Source of the DNA: CAYFMS01 sp964462325
GTDB lineage: Bacteria; Patescibacteriota; Patescibacteriia; UBA9934
Direction: 5' to 3'
Assembly (NCBI GenBank): GCA_964462325.1
Contig: CAYWYQ010000002.1
Span: forward strand, 1 to 64,000
DNA: 64,000 bases
Part shown: positions 16,591 through 24,163 of the stretch, piece after piece
Numbering within the stretch: position 1 is the stretch's first letter
Layout of the letters: each line of letters opens with the position of its first letter
Made by a program: the position numbers and the translations under genes
Notes under the pieces: generated by a model
Database searches by the model: none
Told to the model about the DNA's origin: nothing
The model's input: only the letters and a program-made list of their open reading frames with translations

Positions 16591-16688
16591 GCATGGATGT
16601 AAAAGGTATGTGGGTATATTTGGGAGTGAGTTTGGAACTCTCTCCCGACTCACTTCTAAATAGCAAAGCAAATCTTTTATATCCATGC
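16591..16688 (+). promoter_or_regulatory. Structured leader of the hairpin-array gene
   Basis: A 15-bp stem with one G-U pair joins 16591-16605 (GCATGGATGTAAAAG) to 16674-16688 (CTTTTATATCCATGC). Inside it, two exclusive hairpins compete: GGGAGTGAGTT/AACTCTCTCCC (16622-16646, one mismatch) or AGTGAGT/ACTCACT (16625-16654). Such alternatives are typical of attenuators and riboswitch-like leaders. It ends 47 bases before the start codon at 16736. Confidence 0.45.
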
Positions 16689-17051
16689 GGGGAATCATCC
16701 CCTAAAAAAAGCCCTGAAAAGGGCATGGAGGTCCAATGGACCAGTTCGACACCCCTCGCGCCGAGCGCGAGGAAAGTTCCATCACCTTGCGAAAGGTGAT
16801 GGAATCCGTTTTTCTCATCGTGGCGGTAATCGCCACGATGAGTTGCGGAGCCTTTATGGCATCCGCGCCGCTGTTTTTTGCAACGGAAACCAGCGTGCAG
16901 ACGCTGGTGATTGCAGGCAATGTCCTGCTTGGCGCCAGCCTCGTGTTGGCTGGCGCCTGGATCGGAGGTGAACTCCTCCGAGACATGGCGACGGGAGAAT
17001 TCTTCCGTCGCTGAAACGTGCAGGGCGTAGTCACACTCGACTACGCCCTGC
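16689..17051 (+). repeat. Array of about twelve consecutive hairpins across the ORF
   Basis: In order: GGGGA/TCCCC (16689-16702), GCCC/GGGC (16711-16724), GGTCC/GGACC (16730-16742), CCTCGCG/CGCGAGG (16754-16772), a 12-bp stem with GCGA tetraloop (16777-16804), a 12-bp stem (16814-16842), GCGGA-GCC/GGC-TCCGC (16845-16866), CCGCTG/CAACGG with one mismatch (16868-16886), ACCAGCGT/ACGCTGGT (16889-16908), GCAGG/CCTGC (16913-16928), a 10-bp stem GGCGCCAGCC/GGCTGGCGCC (16931-16957), CGGAGG/CCTCCG (16963-16980), GCGACGG/CCGTCGC (16988-17011) and a 13-bp stem after the stop codon (17020-17051). Spacers are mostly 2-10 bases. Random coding DNA would not do this. Confidence 0.85.
16736..17014 (+). CDS. 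Small membrane protein encoded by a hairpin-array ORF
   Basis: A 92-residue protein with two transmembrane helices: roughly residues 23-46 (VFLIVAVIATMSCGAFMASAPLFF region) and 56-77 (VQTLVIAGNVLLGASLVLAGAW region), flanked by charged ends (PRAEREESS, RDMATGEFFRR). A GGAGG ribosome-binding site (16727-16731) sits 4 bases before the ATG, and the ATG itself lies in the loop of a GGTCC/GGACC hairpin. I do not recognise the family. Base composition is much richer in G+C than in the flanking housekeeping genes, which suggests transfer. The coding DNA is tiled by perfect inverted repeats (separate entry). A coding origin is supported by the Shine-Dalgarno sequence and the hydrophobic pattern; a purely structural RNA cannot be excluded. 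Confidence 0.6.
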   Translation: MDQFDTPRAEREESSITLRKVMESVFLIVAVIATMSCGAFMASAPLFFATETSVQTLVIAGNVLLGASLVLAGAWIGGELLRDMATGEFFRR

Positions 17052-17185
17052 AAAATTTCTAACATTAATATTGACAGGAAGCAAAAATAGAATATACTGA
17101 AAAATCAATGATGTCGGTCGACAATCGGAAATGAAAGTTTATCATCTCTCTCGATGAACCGTCATGTCTTGAGTCGCCGGCCTCT

Positions 17186-17223
17186 AAAATAAAAGAACTC
17201 CCATAAGGGAGTTCTTTTATTTT
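17186..17223 (-). terminator. Terminator of the surface-protein gene
   Basis: A 17-bp stem (AAAATAAAAGAACTCCC against GGGAGTTCTTTTATTTT) with loop ATAA, immediately downstream of the minus-strand stop at 17241. Confidence 0.85.
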
Positions 17224-17240
17224 GATAATATTTCCTTGAA

Positions 17241-18059
17241 TTACTGTACAAAGATCGCTCCTGTACTTGATGAATTTAATCCATCGAAGAATGTGTAGGT
17301 TCCTGCTTCATCAAAACTGCGAATCTTTGATGCTCCTGGTTGAATGGTTCCTGTACCCCATTTTAGATTATCTGCGGTAGCATTATGCGTTGTTGATCCG
17401 GTATTTGTGAATCGGACCCCTTGTCCAACATCGATTGTGACATCGATTGGGCTAAATCCATTGTCCGTAATAGAAATTTCTGCTGGCGCAACGAGTCCTT
17501 TATCGTCATCGATTGAACTTGTTCCGGCTTCGACGCTTGCCACGTCATACTGACTTCCGCTTGTGATTTCTGAACCAATTGCATAGGTATTACCGAAGAA
17601 TGAATCAGGCATATCATCGATCATGGTATTCCATGCAGATCCATAGAGTTCTACAGCAATTGCTTCTGATCCTACATGTCGAAGGACTCCACCCTCTGAA
17701 ACAGCATAGGTCTTAGGGTCACTATTGATTTTGAGCATGCGTGCACCTGGCTTGTAGGAAATATTTCCACCAATCTGTACTTTTGGTAAATCTGAATCTG
17801 CAACGGTTTTCACATCATCGAAATTGTCATACCAAGTAAAGTAGGTTCCGCTGGTTGGGAATACATATCGGTATCCGTCTGCCCCTAGATAATAAACAGC
17901 AGGAAGTGTTTCTCCGCGGAAAAGGTCACCGGCGCTGAGGCTTTCAATGGTAGAAAGGGCTCGAGCTTGTGGTGCGGCTGCGGTAAAGTAGCCCGCGAAT
18001 GCGATAGACGTCGCAATTGCGATAAGTGCGAAGTGCTTAAATGATAGTGTAGTACTCAT
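17241..18059 (-). CDS. Exported surface protein with cupredoxin-like C-terminus
   Basis: A 272-residue protein from the ATG at 18059 (MSTTLSFKHFALIAIATSIAF); the longer frame adds 46 unlikely residues. Residues 10-35 are a signal peptide. Residues 40-165 form a domain often seen in CPR surface proteins (GDLFRGETLPAVYYLGADGYRYVFP, YFTWYDNF, KPGARMLKI, YAVSEGGVLRHVGSEA, WNTMIDDMPDSFF). Residues about 190-272 have a plastocyanin/cupredoxin pattern (ISITDNGFSPIDVTIDVGQGVRFTNTGSTTHNATAD, then EAGTYTFF). One copper-type His is present (TTHN) but the usual C-terminal Cys-His-Met cluster is replaced by DGLNSSSTG, so it probably does not bind copper in the normal way. Confidence 0.8.
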   Translation of the reverse strand: MSTTLSFKHFALIAIATSIAFAGYFTAAAPQARALSTIESLSAGDLFRGETLPAVYYLGADGYRYVFPTSGTYFTWYDNFDDVKTVADSDLPKVQIGGNISYKPGARMLKINSDPKTYAVSEGGVLRHVGSEAIAVELYGSAWNTMIDDMPDSFFGNTYAIGSEITSGSQYDVASVEAGTSSIDDDKGLVAPAEISITDNGFSPIDVTIDVGQGVRFTNTGSTTHNATADNLKWGTGTIQPGASKIRSFDEAGTYTFFDGLNSSSTGAIFVQ

Positions 18060-18127
18060 AAAAAATATATTCTTTAAATCACAAGAATTATAACATGATA
18101 ATTTTTGTGTGCAAGAAATACTTGTGT

Positions 18128-18772
18128 TTAAAGGGATGAATAATAATCGTAGACAGTTGCGAGGTCTTCTGCATCCCAGAGTCCAGATCCAATACATAAT
18201 TGGTCAGCTCCTGCTTGAACAATGGCTGGAGCATTATGTTCTTTTACGCCTCCGTCAACCGCAATGGTAAGGGCAGGATAGGAATTTTTTGCTTCTTTTA
18301 TTTTCTGTATGATTTGTTCTCCAAGGAATCGTTGGCCGGATGCCCCTGGGTGCACGCCCATAATAAGGAGCAGGTCAATGTATTCATACGCATTTTCAAT
18401 GCAGTCGAGTGTTGTCTCTGGATTGATGGCAATTCCAACTTCTACACCAAGTTCACGCAAAGCAAGGACTATTTCTTCAAGGGGCTCACCAATTTCTGCG
18501 TGAATAATAACTCTTGTTACAAATGGAGTTAATTCATGCCAATTAAGTACCGTTTTAAGAGGGTCTTGAATCATGAGATGTAATTCCAAATTTGGAAGTG
18601 AAGGCAGTATGGCAATTATATTCGGATCAGCCCATGAGTGAGCATGAAACATACTTCCATCCAGAACATCTATTTGCCATGTTTTTGCATGTGCACGTAA
18701 AGCGATATTCTGTATTTTTTCAGTAAATTCTTCTTCATTTTGAGCGAGAATGGCAGGGATAACTTCCGTCAT
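18128..18772 (-). CDS. rpe: Ribulose-phosphate 3-epimerase
   Basis: A 214-residue TIM-barrel enzyme from the ATG at 18772 (MTEVIPAILAQNEEEF), one base after the rpiB stop. It interconverts ribulose-5-phosphate and xylulose-5-phosphate. The motifs are WQIDVLDGSMF (metal/catalytic Asp), LELHLMIQDP, IIHAE, LLLIMGVHPGASGQRFL, IAVDGGVKEHNAP (second catalytic Asp) and the phosphate-binding GADQLCIGSGLW. IDVLDG replaces the common HxDVMDG, so the first metal His is not obvious. It acts with the split transketolase and RpiB in the non-oxidative pentose phosphate pathway. Confidence 0.88.
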   Translation of the reverse strand: MTEVIPAILAQNEEEFTEKIQNIALRAHAKTWQIDVLDGSMFHAHSWADPNIIAILPSLPNLELHLMIQDPLKTVLNWHELTPFVTRVIIHAEIGEPLEEIVLALRELGVEVGIAINPETTLDCIENAYEYIDLLLIMGVHPGASGQRFLGEQIIQKIKEAKNSYPALTIAVDGGVKEHNAPAIVQAGADQLCIGSGLWDAEDLATVYDYYSSL

Positions 18773-18773
18773 A

Positions 18774-19226
18774 TTAATTTGATTCTTCGATTGATTGTAG
18801 TTGCTGTAATCGACGTCGGTGACGTGCTTTATTTGAAAACGGCGTTGTAAGGAATATGTCGGTAATAGCAAGGGGGTCATCATTCGTCTGCAGACGTCCC
18901 GGTAATGAGAGAATATTTGCATTATCGTCTTGCCGCATCGTGGCGGCGGCTTCTTTTGAATAACCAATGCCGGCGCGTATACCATCAAATTTATTTGCAG
19001 CGATCATAATTCCTTCCGCATTTCCGCAGGCGAGAATTCCGAATGAATTTGGATGGCTTAAAACTGCTTCTGCCACTTTTTCGGCATAAACAGGGTAATC
19101 ATCTGATGGGTTGAGTGTGTGCGCGCCAAGATCCTCAACATGGAATCCTTGTAATTCCAAGTGTTCTTTAATGCTATTTTTTAAATCAAAGCCCGCATGA
19201 TCGGCTCCAAGAAATACCGTTTGCAT
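18774..19226 (-). CDS. rpiB: Ribose-5-phosphate isomerase B
   Basis: A 150-residue protein of the RpiB/LacAB family interconverting ribose-5-phosphate and ribulose-5-phosphate. FLGADHAGFDLK (residues 5-16), DDYPVYAEKVA, the active-site region GILACGNAEGIMIAANKFDGIRAG (about 63-86) with the catalytic Cys, and NANILSLPGR are all recognisable. It is translated just before rpe, with a TAATATG junction, so the two pathway enzymes form an operon. The CGNAEG loop varies from the usual CGTGxG, which may mark a subfamily. Confidence 0.88.
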   Translation of the reverse strand: MQTVFLGADHAGFDLKNSIKEHLELQGFHVEDLGAHTLNPSDDYPVYAEKVAEAVLSHPNSFGILACGNAEGIMIAANKFDGIRAGIGYSKEAAATMRQDDNANILSLPGRLQTNDDPLAITDIFLTTPFSNKARHRRRLQQLQSIEESN

Positions 19227-19324
19227 ATAGGGGATTATACAAAATTCGTTAGATTATTGCGATCAAGTATGTTTTTACTTGCGTTTCGAGGGTGTTGAAT
19301 ATAAAGTGCTGAAAGGAGGGAAAC

Positions 19325-19816
19325 ATGAACAGTTCATTGATTGATGCACTTCGCTTGGCAGAGACAGGTGACCATATGCAACTCTTTTTTGATGGATTTG
19401 GTCGCATTGTGCGACTGAGCTCACCATGTCACCGCGGTTCAATCTGGCCACTCGGACTATCCCTCGGTATTCCGGCACCAGAGGACCCGAATGGAACAAT
19501 TATTCATACATTTCTATGGGACGAAGACTTGTATGGAAATGGCGGTCTTGCAACACTTGCAAGTATTGTTGCACGCATTAATAGAACGAAGGAGACTGTT
19601 CAGCAATACGTCCACAATTGGGAATTTAGAGTGGTGCTTCCGAAGAGCATTGATTCTCGAAGTGGTTATACGTCGTGGGGAAGAGGAGTAAGACTTTCTG
19701 AGCAACGGCATTATTTTCGTGAGGCAGAGCCTTCGCGTAGGATACTTGTAGGTCATCTGTATTTTCATGCGATTTGCTATGTGCAAAATCTACCGAAGAG
19801 AAATTCGGTCTTTTGA
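19325..19816 (+). CDS. Hypothetical protein, 163 residues
   Basis: Starts with ATG at 19325 after a strong AGGAGGG ribosome-binding site. The protein is soluble, rich in Arg, Gly and aromatic residues, with segments MQLFFDGFGRIVRLSSPCHRGS, IWPLGLSLGIPAPEDP and WDEDLYGNGGLATLASIVARIN. I do not recognise a family. It stands alone with a terminator after it. Base composition seems higher in G+C than in neighbours and similar to other orphan genes of the window (46.2-49.5 kb, 63.3 kb), which suggests an accessory gene. Confidence 0.65.
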   Translation: MNSSLIDALRLAETGDHMQLFFDGFGRIVRLSSPCHRGSIWPLGLSLGIPAPEDPNGTIIHTFLWDEDLYGNGGLATLASIVARINRTKETVQQYVHNWEFRVVLPKSIDSRSGYTSWGRGVRLSEQRHYFREAEPSRRILVGHLYFHAICYVQNLPKRNSVF

Positions 19817-19845
19817 TCCGACTCAAGGACGAGGCGGATTTTTTA
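19816..19845 (+). terminator. Terminator of the 163-residue gene
   Basis: The stem GATCCG-a-CTC / GAG-g-CGGATT with loop AAGGAC and a run of T residues begins at the stop codon. Confidence 0.7.
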
Positions 19846-19864
19846 TTTATGTAGGGGGTAGGGA

Positions 19865-20055
19865 GTAGTCGATTAGCCACCTAGCAAGTTAGCTTATAGC
19901 ACGCTTTCCGTCATTTCGACCGAGTAAAGGGAGTGGAGAAATCTCCTGTAGATTTGTGCCACAAGAAGATCCTAGATCGGGGTCGGGGATGACGATTGCC
20001 ATGAACGGAAGATCGGTAAACCAAATCGAGGTTGAACCTCGAGGTTCAACCTCGG
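19865..20055. repeat. Intergenic repeat block upstream of ileS
   Basis: About 190 bases without a gene. It contains TTAGC-spaced segments, an element with GTCATTTCGACCGAG and GTGGAGAAATCTCCTGTAG (a palindromic type seen in many genomes), then CGAGGTTGAACCTCG (20027-20041) and GAGGTTCAACCTC (20041-20053), two back-to-back palindromes. Confidence 0.7.
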
Positions 20056-20129
20056 GCGCGGAAAATGCCGTAAATAGATTCATTGTCCCTCTTGTTTGAT
20101 AGGTGGTTTATTGATAACCTTAGCGATAT

Positions 20130-23012
20130 ATGTCAGAGCAAAAAACATCAAAACACAGCATAGAAGAAGAACGGGTATTATCATTCTGGAAAGAGCACGA
20201 TATTTTTAAGCGATCAATTTCAGAACGGAGCGAAGGTAACCCGTATGTTTTTTATGATGGTCCTCCATTTGCGACAGGTTTGCCGCATTATGGTCATTTA
20301 GTTGCGAGTACGATGAAAGATGTTGTTCCTCGTTATTTTACGATGCGCGGATTCCGCGTTGAACGCACATGGGGATGGGATTGTCACGGTTTGCCTATTG
20401 AAGCAATCGTCGAAAAGAAGCATGGCCTGAAGAATCGACAGGAGATTGAAGAAATGGGCGTTGCTGCGTTTAATGAAAGTTGTGATGCGGAAATCATGAC
20501 CTATGCGGAGGATTGGAAGCAGGTGATTCATCGCCTTGGCCGTTGGGTGAATATGGATGAGCCTTACATGACGAAGGATTTGCAATTCATGGAATCGGTT
20601 TGGTGGGCCTTTTCGGAACTCTATAAAAAGGGTCATATTTACGAAGGGTATAAGGTAATGCATGTTTCGCCGGCGCTTGAAACTGTACTTTCAAATATGG
20701 AAGTCAGCGATAATTACAGTGACCTTACAGATATTTCTGCTTATGCGAGTTTCACACTTACAAGCGGAGAGTATGAAGGAGTAAAAATGATTGCATGGAC
20801 AACAACACCTTGGACGCTTCCAGGGAATGCATTGCTTGCGGTTGGAAATACGATTGAATATACTCTTGTTGTATTTGAGGATGCAAAATATATTGTTGCG
20901 AAAGAACTTCTTGAAGAAGCTTTTGAAGGGAAAGAGTATCAAGTAAAGTCAGAATTGAAGGGTTCTGATCTTGTGGGGGCGTCGTATGAGCCGCTTTTCC
21001 CGTATTTTGCAGATCATAAAAACGCTTTCCGAGTTGTACATGCAGATTTTGTGACGACGGATGACGGAACAGGGATTGTGCATATCGCCCCAGGATTTGG
21101 AGAAGATGATTTGGAGCTTGGAAAGAAAGAGGGTGTTGAGCCAATTATGCATGTGCAAATGGACGGACGCTTCATTCCGGAAGTCGAACAGTCATTGGTA
21201 GAGGAGGGGTATGATGTAAAAGATTGGCCGGTCAAGAAAAAGGATGACAATATGCATGTCGATATTGAAATCATCAAATGGCTTGCACATAAAGGAAAGC
21301 TCTTTGCGAAGAAAAAGATTAAACATAATTATCCATTATGTTGGCGTACGGATTGTGCGCTTATCAATTACGCGACGACTTCCTGGTTTGTAAAAGTAGA
21401 AGATATTCGCGACACACTTGTAAGAACAAACAAAGAAATACGCTGGGTGCCGGAACATATAAAAGAAGGAAGATTCGGGAAGGGACTGGCACAGTCTCCG
21501 GATTGGTCTATTTCTCGTTCACGGTATTGGGGAACACCTATGCCGCTTTGGCGTTCAGAAGATGGCGACATTATTGTCGTTGGTTCCGTAGATGAACTGG
21601 AAGAATTAACAGGGACACGTGTTGATAATCTGCATAAGCATATTGTAGACGAATTAACGATTGAAAAGGACGGGAAAACCTATACAAGGATTCCAGAAGT
21701 ACTGGACTGTTGGTTTGAGTCTGGCTCCATGCCATACGGACAAATGCATTATCCATTTGAGAATAAAGAAAAATTTGACCGTGGTTTCCCGGCAGAATTT
21801 ATTGCCGAGGGGCAGGATCAGACACGTGCGTGGTTCCATAAATTACATGTACTTTCAAATATTTTATTTGGAATGCCCGCCTTTAAAAATGTTATCGTAA
21901 ATGGAATTGTTCTTGCGGAAGACGGAAAAAAGATGAGTAAACGATTACAGAATTATCCAGATCCAACAGAGGTAATGAATACATATGGTGCAGATGCGGT
22001 TCGGTACTATTTGATGACGAGCTCTGTTGTTCATGCAGAAAATTTACGATTTAAGGAATCGGATGTTGATGAAGTGGCAAAGAAGTTTATTGCCATTTTG
22101 AGAAATGTCGTAAGTTTCTATGCACTCTATAAAGAGCATGACGATGGACGAGAAGCGAGCGGAGAACATGTACTAGATAAGTGGATTTTAGCAAGACTCA
22201 ATCAGGCACTAGCAACTGAGACAGAAGCAATGGACAATTATGATTTGCAGGCGGCATCAAGACCTCTTCAACATTTTGTTACTGATTTGTCGACATGGTA
22301 TGTGCGTCGTTCGCGTGATCGTGTAAAAACAGATGGGGAAGATCAAAAAGAGGCACTTGCAACGCTTCGGACCGTTCTTGATACCTTCAGTAAGATGATT
22401 GCGCCATTTATGCCATTCCTAGCAGAGATGGTATATCAGGAAATAGATGGGTCATATGACAGCGAAGAGAGACCATCTGTTCATTTAGAAATGTGGCCAG
22501 AGGCACAAGAAGTGGATGAAACTATTCTTGAACAAATGGGAGAGGCTCGCGCGCTTGTGAGTCGCATTCTTGATGCGCGCGAAGAGACGGGGCTTCCTGT
22601 GAAGCAAGTTCTTGGATCTGTACAGGTCACGACACCAGCAGGATCAGTACGACCAGAAATTCAGGAAGTCATTTTGAACGAGGTAAATATAAAAGAAATG
22701 CATGTAGAGGAGGGGGAGCTTTCTGCTAAGCCAGATTTTACTTTGACACCAGAACTCAAACGAGAAGGAATGTTGCGGGAATTATCTCGGAAGATTAATG
22801 GAATGCGCAAAGATGCAGGACTTACGATTGATGACCGCATTACGGTAAATGTATGGTCCGAATCTACCGAGGTGAATACGATGCTTGATGAGCATGAAGG
22901 TGCATTAAAAGATGCTGTTTTGGCACATGAAATTGTACGCGCGAAGCCAGATGTGGATGGAGTGCAAGTACGAATCATGGAGCAAGAAATTGAGTTGGGT
23001 ATTTGTGATTAG
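20130..23012 (+). CDS. ileS: Isoleucyl-tRNA synthetase, KMSKR (eukaryote-like) type
   Basis: A 960-residue class Ia synthetase that charges tRNA-Ile. The HIGH motif appears as PHYGHLV (residues 52-58) and the KMSKS loop as KKMSKRLQNYPDP (about 601). The CP1 editing domain (TTPWTLPGNALLAV, DGTGIVHIAPGFGEDD) lies between them. KMSKR, CWRTDCALINYATTSWFVK, WSISRSRYWGTPMP and the lack of a C-terminal zinc ribbon match the eukaryote-like second bacterial form of IleRS, known elsewhere for tolerance to mupirocin. A C-terminal anticodon-binding domain follows (about 680-960). It stands between two repeat blocks and has no obvious cotranscribed partner upstream. See the tRNA-Ile(UAU) finding. Confidence 0.95.
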   Translation: MSEQKTSKHSIEEERVLSFWKEHDIFKRSISERSEGNPYVFYDGPPFATGLPHYGHLVASTMKDVVPRYFTMRGFRVERTWGWDCHGLPIEAIVEKKHGLKNRQEIEEMGVAAFNESCDAEIMTYAEDWKQVIHRLGRWVNMDEPYMTKDLQFMESVWWAFSELYKKGHIYEGYKVMHVSPALETVLSNMEVSDNYSDLTDISAYASFTLTSGEYEGVKMIAWTTTPWTLPGNALLAVGNTIEYTLVVFEDAKYIVAKELLEEAFEGKEYQVKSELKGSDLVGASYEPLFPYFADHKNAFRVVHADFVTTDDGTGIVHIAPGFGEDDLELGKKEGVEPIMHVQMDGRFIPEVEQSLVEEGYDVKDWPVKKKDDNMHVDIEIIKWLAHKGKLFAKKKIKHNYPLCWRTDCALINYATTSWFVKVEDIRDTLVRTNKEIRWVPEHIKEGRFGKGLAQSPDWSISRSRYWGTPMPLWRSEDGDIIVVGSVDELEELTGTRVDNLHKHIVDELTIEKDGKTYTRIPEVLDCWFESGSMPYGQMHYPFENKEKFDRGFPAEFIAEGQDQTRAWFHKLHVLSNILFGMPAFKNVIVNGIVLAEDGKKMSKRLQNYPDPTEVMNTYGADAVRYYLMTSSVVHAENLRFKESDVDEVAKKFIAILRNVVSFYALYKEHDDGREASGEHVLDKWILARLNQALATETEAMDNYDLQAASRPLQHFVTDLSTWYVRRSRDRVKTDGEDQKEALATLRTVLDTFSKMIAPFMPFLAEMVYQEIDGSYDSEERPSVHLEMWPEAQEVDETILEQMGEARALVSRILDAREETGLPVKQVLGSVQVTTPAGSVRPEIQEVILNEVNIKEMHVEEGELSAKPDFTLTPELKREGMLRELSRKINGMRKDAGLTIDDRITVNVWSESTEVNTMLDEHEGALKDAVLAHEIVRAKPDVDGVQVRIMEQEIELGICD

Positions 23013-23268
23013 CTGTTAGCAAATTAGCCACTTAGCTTTTAGCCCGTAGCGCAAGGACGTGCTTTATGTGATCCGCCGTAGCTTTAGCGTAGGCGGAGAG
23101 TGGAGAAATCTCCTGTAGGGGTCACCGAGGTTCAACCTCGAGGTTGAACCTCGGGAGGGTGATCTGTGCAAAAATAGCATTATTTAATCACTTTTGGGTA
23201 CTCGAGGTTGAACCTCGGTGGAGATAATGTATAGAGGTTGAACCTCGAGGTTGAACCTCGGGAGGGGT
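23013..23268. repeat. Palindrome-rich block after ileS
   Basis: About 250 bases with no gene. It holds a GGAGAAATCTCC element, a perfect 30-bp palindrome at 23125-23154 made of CGAGGTTCAACCTCG and its partner, a single CGAGGTTGAACCTCG at 23203-23217, and two adjacent GAGGTTGAACCTC units at 23234-23259. All are members of the same 13-base palindrome family as at 20027, 16334 and 16486. Confidence 0.75.
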
Positions 23269-23310
23269 GCGATGGTGTCTTGTTTTCTCTCTTCTGGTCC
23301 ATCATGTACA

Positions 23311-24156
23311 ATGGGCGATATGATTGATGTCAGAACAGTAGTTTTACTAACGCCGATAAATGATCCAGAATCTGTAACGATACGTCGTATTGCAGATGCA
23401 TTTGAAATTCCGGTACTTGTATCGAAGCAGCCGCATGGGGCAACGCTCGCAAAAGAATCAAAGCTGCTTGCAAGAATTCAAGAAACAAACCCAAATGCGC
23501 AGACAATTGTCATTGTAGAAATTCCTGGACTGAAGGAGGAGGATGAATTGAGACAAACAGGAATGAAGGTCGAAATTATCGATCATCATCGATACGGAGA
23601 AATCGATAGGACGAATAACATAAGTTCGCTTGAACAATTTTTGGCTTATTTCAAAATTTCTTTGGATGAATTGAGGCTTAAAGGGTTTGACCCACTCCTT
23701 ATTCAAGGGGTCGCTGACATGGATCAGGGTTTTGTTTGGAAAGTAAAATCTCGAAATCATACGAAGGATGACGAAGAACGTATTTTTGAACACTATCATC
23801 ACTTACTACTTGAGCTTGGCGGGGAAAAGAGAAAAGAACAAGAAGCAATTGCGGTGCGTGCATTTGAACAACGCATAGAAGAAGATAGGTATGTCTTTGT
23901 AGAAAATCCAGTTCATGGAATAGGGATTCGTGATGCGCTTTCATTTGAAGTAGCGAAATTCTATGGACGGCCAACGACGCTCATTTTACACGAGAATCGT
24001 ATTATTTACGTACAAGAAACAAGTAAAGCACTTGAGCTTTTAGAAAAATTTGGGGGGTTCACATACGGAGGGGATACCTGTTGGGGCATTTGGCAAAAAG
24101 AAGGTCAAAATATTTTAGAAGAAGTAAAACAAATTGTTGGTCGGGACTTGGTATAA
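23311..24156 (+). CDS. DHH-superfamily phosphoesterase-like protein
   Basis: A 281-residue protein starting at 23311 (MGDMIDVRTVV); the ATG at 23320 is an equally good start. The segment VIVEIPGLKEEDELRQTGMKVEIIDHHRYGEID contains the DHH motif of the phosphoesterase family (RecJ, NrnA, c-di-AMP phosphodiesterases) in its usual place after a beta strand. The first Asp-rich metal motif is not clear, and the C-terminal part (RPTTLILHENRIIYV, FGGFTYGGDTCWGIW) only partly resembles DHHA1. It may cleave a small nucleotide or be a degenerate relative. The next gene begins after 7 bases, so they are probably cotranscribed. Confidence 0.65.
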   Translation: MGDMIDVRTVVLLTPINDPESVTIRRIADAFEIPVLVSKQPHGATLAKESKLLARIQETNPNAQTIVIVEIPGLKEEDELRQTGMKVEIIDHHRYGEIDRTNNISSLEQFLAYFKISLDELRLKGFDPLLIQGVADMDQGFVWKVKSRNHTKDDEERIFEHYHHLLLELGGEKRKEQEAIAVRAFEQRIEEDRYVFVENPVHGIGIRDALSFEVAKFYGRPTTLILHENRIIYVQETSKALELLEKFGGFTYGGDTCWGIWQKEGQNILEEVKQIVGRDLV

Positions 24157-24163
24157 TAGATCC

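Noticed and set aside
16689..17051. CRISPR array or integron-type repeat array
   Set aside because: The hairpins have different sequences and lengths and there is no constant repeat with spacers, no cas genes and no attC-like pattern.
16526..17065. 179-codon ORF antisense to the hairpin array
   Set aside because: Inverted repeats produce open frames on both strands. The plus-strand ORF has a Shine-Dalgarno site and hydrophobic helices; this one has neither.
14840..17100. Prophage or insertion sequence
   Set aside because: No integrase, transposase, capsid or terminase gene and no terminal inverted repeats bounding the region could be found.
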